From Siphonodentalium dalli (Eukaryota > Mollusca > Scaphopoda > Gadilida > Siphonodentaliidae): a stretch of 64,000 nucleotides of DNA. The notes beneath the pieces were generated by a model. It did no database searches. It worked only from the letters and a program-made list of their open reading frames with translations, and had not been told where the DNA came from. The translations under genes were made by a program, and so were the position numbers. The stretch's first letter is position 1. Every line of letters begins with the position of its first letter. The stretch is taken from NCBI GenBank assembly GCA_032622095.1, contig CP136069.1, positions 183,633,122-183,697,121 on the forward strand, given 5' to 3'. Shown in pieces: positions 26,601 through 38,600 of this stretch.

Positions 26601-29600
26601 TCATGACTGGAGCTTCCTCAGATTTTGCCTGTGCCAATGCATTCTCTTATATATGCGAGTCTCCCATAGGGAGCCTCGAATATATAAGAGAACACATTGT
26701 CCTAACAATATTTACCTTAACCTTGTAAGCCTATGTGAGACTCGCATATATGAGAATATATTGGCCTAACAATATTTGCCTTGACATTGTAAGCCTATGT
26801 GAGACTTGCATATATAAGAGAATACATTGGCCTAACAATATTTACCTTGTCCTTGTAAGCCAGTGCATTCTCTTATATATATGAGGCTCGAGATCCCTAT
26901 GGGAGAATGGTAAAAGTGATTACAAACACTGTCATTCAGTAGATATTAATAGTTCCTGGTAGATATGTAACAGAGATGTTAATCTGAAAGGTTAACCCTA
27001 CCATGACTGGAGCTTTCAGAAGTTTTGCGAAAACCCTATACCAATTCATTCTCTTATATATCGAGTTTCCCATATGGAGCCTCGCATATATAAGAGAATG
27101 CATTGGCCAAATAATATTTACCTTGACCTTGTAAGCCAGTGCATTCTCTTATATATCCGAGGCTCCCTATGGGAGACTTGCATATATAGGTAAGTGAATG
27201 AACTGGCACAGGATCTTCAATGCTGCTCCATGGCAGCTCCCGTCATGAAAAGGTTAAGTATTTTTAAACTGTACATCCACCATGACATCTTCAATCATCG
27301 TTATTTATAGAAGAGAGGCTTATCAGGGATCTCGAGAAAGCAAAGGAAGGTCGGAAAGAATCAGAGAAAGAGCGGGAAAATTTGGTGAAAAACGTCAAAC
27401 AGATGCAACATAAGACACAAAATCGGAGGAATTTTGGTAAGTTCTCGCACTATTCTTCTTGTTGATGATTTCTGAATTTGGCTTCTTAAAAATTATATTT
27501 AAAATGATACTAATGTCTGGGGGTTTTTCTGTTGATAAATATTGATATGATAATATTATCTTCCATACCAGTCAGTCCCTCAAGTGCAGTCCTCGAAAAT
27601 TGGCCATGGCAATAAGTAATGCCGTAAGAAATGCTGTGGTAACATTTTGAATCTTAACATGACACGTACAGCATTAAATTTGCAGCGGGACATTTTTCTT
27701 AACCCTTTGAGTGCCAGGTCCGATTTTTGTATCAACCCATATACCCTGTGCCAATGCATTCTCTTATATATGCGAGTCGACCATAGGTCGCCTCGCATAT
27801 ATAAGAGAATGCATTGGCCTAACATTTTTGTTTTTTTGGTTGTTTTTTTTTACAATTTTTTACAATTTTAATAATTTATTCTTATATTCTTTAACAGACT
27901 TATTTTGTAGGTTTAGGGCCGATGAGATCGGCCCCCTGGCACTCAAAGGGTTAATTTCGAGGGCTGCTAATGACATGTGTATTTAGGATAAAGCATGAAA
28001 ACAGTCTGTGAATGAGGCAGCTTGCGAGTTCACAAACTATTTTTCATGCTCCAATCCCCAAATATCCAACGAATCAGGGTACGTTTATCTCCATTGTAAT
28101 TCAATCCATAAAAACATTTTTTTTAACCCTTTACCCAACAGAACGGCCAAAACCGGCCGAATAAAGCTTCAACAGCCTAAAATATCTTCGGTCTGTCTCA
28201 ATAACACCATACAAATATGGATATCATTGGAACCAGCTCCTTGACCACATTGTGTTGGTTACAGTTATGCCCTGTGCCAATGCATTCTCTTATATATGCG
28301 AGTCGACCATAGGTTGCCTCGCATATATAAGAGAATGCATTGGCCTAAAAAAAATGTGTTAAGCCAATGCATTCTCTTATATATGCGAGGCGACCTATGG
28401 TCGACTCGCATATATAAGAGAATGCATTGGCACAGGGCCCTTCTGTTGGGTAAAGGGTTAAACTGCAGGAAGAGCACTTTTTATTGACAGTGAGATGAGA
28501 TATAAATTTTTTTGCTGATCAACTCTGTGGGTACATTTCATGTTGTTACTCGTAACAGCACCAGAACAACATCTGTATCTATAGAAAAGAACAATCCGGT
28601 TGGTTGACTCGATTACTCGACTCCGGGCTGTGCAGTGACGTATTTTACGTGTATTGTCAATGACACTGTGTTCCATTCAAAATGTGTCCTCCAAGGCTGA
28701 TGCTGGTGAATCAAAAACTAAAGATAGCAGCTCTCGGCCAATCAAAATGCGTGTTTCAGCATAAAATATTAAATTTGAATTACTGAAATATATTTATATT
28801 ACATTTTGAAAGTAGTAACCTAATAAACTTACATTGACCTAATAAACCTATGTTGATGAAATAAACTCAACATTTATCAAGCAGCTGCTTCATGTAGGTA
28901 ACAGAGGCAGTGAGTGGTGCATAAAATATAACATGATATTATTATGACCTTGGTGACAAAATCAATAAATGAAGAAGAAACTCCATATTGAAACTGGAGA
29001 AGCCTTGAAATATCTCATTTGTAGAATGAGGTCCCCAGAGGGTGAATTTAGTGACGCTACCCTGCACCATGGGCCTGCATCACTAAATTCACTCTCTGTA
29101 GACTTCATTCTGCATATGCCTCATCTTCTGGGAAGTATCTATAGATTCAAATTAACATTGTTTTCAGTTAGTTTTTCCCTTCTGGTCTGTTCTGTTCAGC
29201 TTTTATATCCCGTAATTTGCAAAATGCAATGTGTGAACATCACAAACTTCAACGGGAACTTCAATCTGATCCTAAGTATCCCATAACAGTTGAGGCCTCA
29301 GCAGAATGAGGTTCCCAGATGGTGAATTTGGTGATGCTATCCTGCACAGCGGGTTAGCATCACTAAATTCACCCTCTGGGGACCTCATTCTGCAAATGTA
29401 GGACACACTATTTTGAGGCTTGATAGGGTTAAAGAAAACCAGATAGTAATAGCTTGAACATGTCAATACAATGTAAATTTTTAGCTTTACAGATATGTTT
29501 CTAGGTGGGAGCTATCAAATTTGAAAATTTTTTGATGAAAAACAGGGCCACTGGCAGCCATCTTGGATTTTACTCTTTGCGTCATTAAATCCTTTGGTAC

Positions 29601-32600
29601 ACCATACATGCCACATCCATTATCCGATCATCACCTAACTTCATATCAATTCTCGCGGTGACCTCCAGAGCTAACCATTTTTTCTGAATTCTTTTAAAAA
29701 ATATGGCTGCCATCAGCCATCCTGGATTTTACTCTTTGTACAATTAAATCCATTGGGTGTTTTGTATTAGATAGATATACCAACATTCTGCACTCCTTAT
29801 CGCTCCATTCACTCTAATGTTTGTCATTAGCCCCTTTCCAATTTTAGCTTCAGTGTAATTGACACTTTCATTCAATGCTATCCTACCAAGCTATTATGGC
29901 AGAGTGTCCTTGATAAAAACTTTTATATAGCCTAGTTCCCCTCCAGAAAGAAAATAAAACATAGGGACAAGAAAATCAATCATAGACACTACATAAGCAC
30001 TGAGCTTTTACATCATACAAAAGAGTTTCTAGATACAGATTGTTTTCCCTCACCACCAATCAATCGGATACTCTACATAATAGTTCTCTCCATGTTGTCA
30101 TGACTAACAATAGAGATATACCTGCTGTATACCCACACTTATTTTTGATTGGCAAAAGCCTTGAAATGGTGTGTCTGTCATTTTCAGAAAGAGGTCCCCT
30201 GAGGGTGAATTTAGTGATGCTATCTCACACAGCAGGCTAGCATCACAAAATTCACCCTCTGGGAACCTCATTCTGCTGAGGTCTCAACTTCTATGGGAGA
30301 CCTAGGGTCAGAATGAGGTCCCCAGGGGGTGAATTTAGTGATGCTATCCCACTTGTTGGGCTAGCATCACAAAATTCACCCTCTGGAAAACCTCATTCTG
30401 CTTTGACCTCAACTGTTATGGGAGACCTAGGATCAGATTGAAGTTCCCCAGTTGAAGTTGGTGATGTTCACCCATTAGTCACCTCGATTATGCATTTTGT
30501 CTTCTGCAAATTAGGGGTTATAGTAACTGAACATGAAGGGAAAAAGTAACTAAAGATAATGTTAATTTGACACTATAGGTAGCATCACTAAATTTATCTG
30601 AGGACCGTATTCTGCAAATGACAGACACACTATTTCATGGCTTGGATCTGCATTCAACTACTTGTACAGTGATGCTCTAATTAATCGACTCCTTAACCAC
30701 AGCAGAATTATGGGTAACTTTTCAGGATTTAGTCGGAAATATGGCTTGTTGCCATTCATCGGAAAGCTCTCGCCTAGAGCTTTCCGATGAATGGCAACAA
30801 GCCATATTTCCGACTAAATCCTGAAAAGTTACCCATAATTCTGCTGTTGTTAAGGAGTCGATTAATTAGAGCATTACTGTACTCAGTCTTTAACACTCTA
30901 GTGTGGCATGACCTTAATGTTTAGTGGGCTAGCATCACCAAATTCACCCTCTGGGGACCTCAATCTGCATGGCCTCATCTGCTATGGGAGACATAGACAC
31001 AGATTCAAGTTCCCAAATGGTGAATATTGTGATGTACACTCATTGGGAACCTCAAATATGCAATGTGTCTTCTGCCAATTTGGAGATATAGAGAAACTGA
31101 ACTTAAAAAAAGAAATAGAATCTAAGTGAAGAAGTTTCTATAAAAATTTTATAATAAAGAAACTTTCCAGAGAATATGAGGACTAAGCAGAATGAGGTCC
31201 CCAGAGGGTGAATTTAGTTAAATTCACCCTCTGGGGACCTTATTCTGCAAATGACATACACACTATTTCAAGGTTTGGATCTGCGTTCAACTACTTGTAC
31301 TCAGTCTTGGAACACTTTCGTGTGGCATGACCTTAACAGAATGAGAGTCTGACATTTATACACTGTATTTCTGTCAGGTCCATTAGACATTTGTATTGAC
31401 TGTCTGATAGTTTAAACAATGGATTGATACCTTGTGTGTTACTCAGTACATATTGATGTGGTGGTGGAATGGATACTACTTTAATGCATTTCTATAGACT
31501 TTATTCTGAGAGCAAATATCGTATAAATGAATCCGCGTGTTAAACTCTTTATTGTGAATTTTTCTCACCTTGTTTAATTTCTCCGAAGAATTGTTTTTTA
31601 GTGATTGACAGCCGAAATCGCTAACATGATTGATTTTAATCTTTTTATACGCCTTAAAAAAACTGGCACAAAATACAGGTCAAGTTCGAGTTTGGGTTCC
31701 GCTGCAAATTTTCACCCAAGTTACAGTAATGCTCTAAATAATTGACTCCTTAACCACAGCAGAATTATGGGTAATTTTTCAGGATTTAGTTGGAAATATG
31801 GCTTGTTGCCATTCATCGGAAAGCTCTCAGTGAGCATTACTGTATGGCTCTTTATTGGAATTCCACTGGTGTATTTTGCCATGCCCTAGTGATGCTATTG
31901 TTTTTTGAGTGATTGCGAGCTGAAATTGCTGACATGATTAATGATTTTTATAATATATTATATGTTACTGTGCTCCTGCAAACATTTGAGATTCGATTCG
32001 ATGTGAAATCTAACAAAATGTTTGATTTGATTTGAAATGGCTGTCAATATTCGATACATTTTCAAACCCACGGCAACTGGAGACTCCTGCAAAGTTCTCT
32101 AATATATAAATGAAAATACCTAAAAAACATTACCTTTATCATTGAGTTTTAAATCTGGCTTTTTGTTCCCTTCTATATATAAGGGATGTTATTATACATA
32201 TATGGTTCATATCAATTTTCCAAGATAGTTATTAAGCCATTTGTGGCACTGTATTGAGTTAATCAATTTTGTGGTTATTATAATCTTACTGCTTGGAATC
32301 CTTTGTGCATCTTTAAATACAAAAATTTGATATGCCATTTCTCGCAGTAAACAGACCAAATTAACATACATGTTGCAAATTTACTCTTTCTCGCATATCT
32401 TTCAGTGAACTTGTTAATATATAATTTTACAATGTTAATGTTCATTTCCTCAGGTGATCTTGATGATTTGCAAGGTAACATGTCCCTCACTTTATCAGGA
32501 ACCAGTCTATTGCTATCTATCACATTGTTCCATGCTGCTAGTCTATCAGTTTATCTATTAAAGGGGCCCAAGGCCTTCAAAGTGGATTCATGCGACATAA

Positions 32601-35600
32601 CATAAATTTTATAAAAGTCTGTATTAAAACAACTATTATCATCAAGCCTTGAAATAGTGTGTCTGTCATTTGCAGAATGAGGTCCCCAGAGGGTGAATTT
32701 AGTGATGCTACCCCGCAGGGTGGGCTAGCATCACCAAATTCACCTTCTGGGGACCGCATTCTGCTTACACCTCAGCAGAATGAGGTTCTCAGAGGGTGAA
32801 TTTGGTGATGCTAGCCCACTGTGTGGGGTAGCATCACCAAATTCACCCTCTGGGGACCTCATTCTGCAAATGACAGACACACTATTTCAAGGCTTGACTA
32901 TTATCATCAAGTACAGTAATGCCCAAAATAATCAACCCCTAAATTACAGCAGAATTATGGGAATTTTTCAGGATTTAGTCGGAAATATGGCTTGCTGCCA
33001 TTCATCGGAAAGCTTCCAACTAAATCCTGAAAACTTTCCCATAATTCTGCTGTGGTTAAAGCGTCATATACTTTGGGCATTACTTACTATACATGCAAAA
33101 TGGATCAATTCTGTTCTTAGTTTTGTTATTAAAGGCACGGGCAGCGTTCGTTGCAGAAATATTCATATTTGTTCAAATCACCATCAACAGAAGGAATATT
33201 AAAATATATATAGTTTTGCTCATATGCCAAACATAATCAGCACGTAAATAGTATATTGTCATCAAGACATAACATGGTGTATGTAAACAAAAACATAAAG
33301 GAAAACAGTAACAAATAACGCTCTTTATGTTTACCATATCCGGATCTAAACAAAAGCCAGGTTCTGTAACGTTTTTAGCTTTTGTTTACATAACAAAGGA
33401 AAAACATTTGACAATAACATACTGTTTATGCCATATTTCTGATTGGTATATGAACAAAGTCTGTCTATATTTTACTATTCTTTCTGTTTATCGCGGTTTT
33501 TGACGGAGCTGAATATTTTAGCAGCTAGCATACCCACCACCAACGTCGACGTATCTTTAATAACTCTCCAATAATGATATTTTGCATATCAAAACAATTG
33601 ATAAGTAAACATTACTGTTCCAGTGTACAGTAATGCTCTAATTAATCGACTCCTTAAACACAGCAGAATTATGGGTAACTTTCCGACTAAATCCTGAAAA
33701 GTTACCCATAATTCTGCTGTGTTTAAGGAGTCGATTAATTAGAGCATTACTGTAATTACCAATAAAAGTCCAATAAAATACTCAAGTTACATTGGAAAAG
33801 GTCAAAGCATTAGAAAATGTTATGAGAATCATATTCAGACCAACATATATTAACTTACTAAATGCTTAAGTATGTTTATTAAATCACAAAACAATGGTTT
33901 CAACACGTGAAAGTTCTTTATTGGAGAACTATATAATGAATATAAGAACAAAGTTTATTTATTTCTTCATGATCTTCTTATAGTGGTGATGTTTTTACAG
34001 ACTTTTATATTTTGTTCATAATTACCCACTCCGAATGTGTTGGGTCCCTTTAACAGGCATGGATATATGTGGGACTAATTGCACAGGTTGTCCTGAATAT
34101 TACCAGCACCAGTTAAGGAAAAAATAGTCTTTAGGGGGGATATTTAAATAATTAGTAAGGATATTTATCACCCATAACAACAGTATGAATATGAATTAAC
34201 CCTTTCATGACGGGAGCTGCGCTGGTGCAGAATTAAAGACCCTGTGCCAGTGCATTCTCTTATATATATATCCCAGTCTCCCATAGGGAGCCTCACATAT
34301 ATAAGAGAATGCACTGGCTTACAAGATCAAGGTAAATATTGTTAGGTCAATGTATTCTCTTATATACATGTATATGAGGCGCCCTATGGGCGACTTGCAT
34401 ATACCGCTATTCTCAAAGTAATTGACCAGAAAAACGGGGTGATACCCCGGTCATGACCGCGGTGATACCGGTAATAAACGGTAGCGGTATCGAGACGGTT
34501 ATGGCGTGGAGTTACGGTATTGGGCAATAATGATACCGTGGTCTTTTAGCGGGCACCGCATTAATTTTGTTGAATACCGCGGTGATTTTCATGGAACTCT
34601 TTTAGGGGAGGTATTTACTCACACATACTTGTTCGCGTTAACAAGCGGTATCAGTACCGCGGTATTGGAGGATACCGCGGTATAGTACCGCCATATTAAC
34701 GGGGTGACACCACATTATTGGTGGTCAATTACTTTAAGTATAGCGGTATAAGAGAAGGCATTGGCATATTGTTTTCGCAAAAATTCAGGAATCTCCAGTC
34801 ATGAAAGAGTTGTCTCAGGGACTGTGTTCAAGTTAACCTTGGTTTCCTAACAATTAAATTAATGGCCATATATATATATTCCTGTACTTCTTGGAGAATT
34901 ATGCTGCAGTCGGCTCCAGATACATCTGTCAATATCCACTGAATTCTATCCCTAATGTCCATTACCCTCAAATCTTTCACTCTACCTCCCTCTCCCCACC
35001 CACTCATACTCTCTCTGTCGAGCCCTCTTTCATGTGTGTGCAAATTCTGAAATTTATCATTATATTTTTACTGACAAATATGTTTTGAAGTGACTGGTGA
35101 AACACTCACTGTATCTTTAAGATATAATAAGACAATGTGATAGTCTGTAGACTGATTGATATTAACCCCCACCACTGTGTGAAGTGACGTATGTCTGATT
35201 TGTGATTTAGACCAATTGAAAGGGTAGACCTGGTTCAATGCCATATGTGTCAAGAAATAATTACCTACATTACTCACATTTAAATTTGTGCAGTACTAAT
35301 TTTCGCCATGAGAAAAGTATTTCTGTAAAAGTATTATATCTGCTAATCTGTTCTAAATTAGCTTTCTGATCACATACAGTAATGCCCGATGTACATGTAT
35401 ATGACCCATTAAGCACCGCAGATTTGTGGGATTTTTTTCAGGATTTATTCGGAAATATGGCTTGTTGCCATTCATTGGAAATATCTCACTGAGAGCTTTC
35501 TGATGAATGGCAGCAAGCCATATTTCCGACTAAATCCTGAAAAATTTCCCATAATTCTGCTGTGGTTTAGGGGTTGATTATTTAGGACATTACTGTATAT

Positions 35601-38600
35601 TACTAATTTTGAGCAATCTTTGACATTCAAATTAGGTCTACCTTTTTAAGGGTTTGTCGCCATCAAAGTTTGATATGCTATATAAATATAGCTGTTTTTA
35701 TTTGTTAGTTCATCCAGAAATAAACAAATTATTTAGTGATATCTGCTGCTAATTTTCTGGTTATTTCTTGATTATCTAACATATACAAACAGTTATCTCT
35801 TATAATTCCATCTCAACATCACTTTGTTCATGCTTCCAAGCGCGAATGTTCAGTGAATATAAAGGTTCAGATTGTAAAACGGAAAACTTAGATCACTAAT
35901 AGCTACCGATGGTCAGCTGATTAGTGATATCCATGGATATTAGCGTGCCTGAAGAGGCTTTGCAATTGCAATTTGTAATTTGGGGCTGACCATGGACTTG
36001 GGCTGAAAGGCCCCATGAAGACAAAAAATACACCTATGTTACCAAAACACAGTTATCAACAGTTCAGACCATTCTGGGGTAGAACTTTTTTACCTATCAA
36101 ATTTATTGTGGTTCCTGTTCAATCAATCGTGCAGACATCTGTAGCTTGATGCCAAACCTGAAAGAGAAAACTGCCGAATTTTGCACATTAATCAAACATT
36201 TTCTTCAATTGTCAGTTTGAGTAATAGTAATAGACGATGGAATTATATGATTTATGACTTAAGTCCTGGTGAATTATTGCAGCACTTTACTTGATAAATT
36301 CATCCATCACCAGTTTGATATCATTCAGTTTTTGTTTATTGATACCTAATATGTTATTATTTACAGCACAATTGATGCCTATTTTGGGATACTGTATGTT
36401 TTACTTACATCACTATTGATTTCTGAATTGTCATTTACAGCACCATTTTAACATAACAAATTAATAGAGGTCAATTAAAACATTGACCCCAGATTGATGT
36501 TGGGCAATCTTGTACCCACATGAACATGTAAATCAATATCTTCACATGCTATTCCTCTACCTAAATAAGACATTGCTTGTTGTCAAGTTATTGAGAGTAA
36601 CATCATTGTGAATATATCTGACACTATAAGTAACTATTCACATGTAGAATTCATTTAATAACCGAACAGTCGATTCAATATCCTCATGAGAATTTGATGT
36701 CTTCATGAGAATTTGATATCCTCATGAGAATTTGATGTCTTCATGAGAATTTGATATCCTCATGAGAATTTGAATGCATTAACCCTTTACCCAACAAACC
36801 GGCCAAAACCGGCCAAATAAAGCTTCAACAGCCTAATTATCTTCGGTCTGTCTCAATAGAACCATACAAATATGGATATCATTGGAACCGGCTCCTTGAC
36901 CACATTGTGATAGTTACAGTTATGCCCTGTGCCAATGCATTCTCTTATATATGCGAGTCGACCATAGGTCGCCTCGCATATATAAGAGAATGCATTGGCC
37001 TAAAAAATCTTTTCTTACATTCTTTAACATTCTTTAACAATTTTATAATTTTTAATGTGTTAAGCCAATGCATTCTCTTATATATGCGAGGCGACCTATG
37101 GTCGACTCGCATATATAAGAGAATGCATTGGCACAGGGCCCTTCTGTTGGGTAAAGGGTTAAGAACTATTCATCATACCATATGAACCTTGTACACACAT
37201 AAGACCAGGCTATGTATTCTTTTCAGGAATCAGTGAGAGTTTCGCAGAGTGCATTATATTTAAGTTTAATATCTATTTTTTTTGCTTTTCATTTTTATAA
37301 TCTTTCTATTTATGATTTTTTTTAATTAACTCATGTCTCAATGTTGGTTATGGAGAATTTTATATTCCTCCTATCTGACTTTATTGCAACACATTTTCCA
37401 CTCATATTATTATAAGCACATTGTGCTTGGGTGGATAAACTAAAAGTTGAGAGGTTTATAAGAGGCCTTCACTGTTTGAATATGACAAGATACTGGCATC
37501 TAGAATATGGCTCAGAGTAGTTTTGATCATCAGATTTCTATTGAATATGGATGATACACATTAAGGATCATCAGATTTCTAATGAATACGGATGATACAC
37601 ATTAAGGATCATCGATTTCTAATGAATATGGATGATACACATTAAGGATCATCAGATTTTTTATTAATTTGGATGATACACATTAAGGATCATCAGATTT
37701 TTTATTAATTTGGATGATACACATTAAGGATAATCAGATTTCTAATGAATATGGATGATACACATTACCCTTACAGAAATTATAAGCTCGCGATAAGCTC
37801 GCAGAAGATGAATTTTGTGAGCTCGCAGCGAGCGTGTAATTTGGAACTATAGCGAGCTCCCTGCGAACTCACTGCGAGCTCCCTGCGAGCTCTCTGCGAG
37901 CTTCTGCAACACATTCACACATTATAAAGGTGTTCGCTGCGAGCTTTCTGCAAACTCTCTGCGAGCTCCCTGCGAACACCTTGCGAGCTCATTGCGAGCT
38001 TATTGTAAACTTCTGCGAGCTTACTGCGAACTCTTGGGAGCTTATTGCAAACTTTTGCGACCTTACTACCTTCTCTTGCGAGCTCAATGTAAACTCCTGC
38101 GAGCTCCCATGATACAAAAGACACAGGTTAGGTATTAGTGAAAAACATTCTATCCTCTATATCTTCGTGTCCAGTTCTATATGGAATTATTATTGTAAAT
38201 TTGTCTTCAAACTGTTCGGTTATAACTCAATCATAAGCTTAATCAAAACATGAGTTATTTCTTATAATTTAATCAGTCATTTCGCAGCAGAACCGCCATA
38301 AGTCGAAGGAAGAAGTAAAACAGGCGAAAAACAGTGACATTATTTCCAAAGAAAAGTTAGAAAACCTCACATAAAGTTGAAACAGACACATTTCACTCTG
38401 ACCTACAGTAATGCCCTAATTAATCGACTCTTTAACTACAGCAGAATTATGGGAACTTTTCAGGATTTAGTCCGAAATATGGCTTGTTGCCATTCATCGG
38501 AAAGCTCTCGCAGTCCTACCCAAAGGAATTCTGATGCAATAGCAAAATTCCTTTTTAAAATGATGGGAAGTACAGTAATGCCATAAATAATCGACTCCTT

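Noticed and set aside
28265-28477. Recurrent open frames (also at 21401, 27580, 36907, 41082, 57414 and others) sharing a QCILLYMR...YKRMHW peptide
   Set aside because: These are translations of the CCAATGCATTCTCTTATATA hairpins of families A, B and C in various frames, on both strands. The repeated peptide reflects repeated DNA, not a protein family.
29272-29466. Open frames with MRSPEGEFxDA...SPSGDLILQ peptides (also 13026, 32577, 32780, 53720)
   Set aside because: They are read from the palindromic arms of family E elements; no splice sites or start context.
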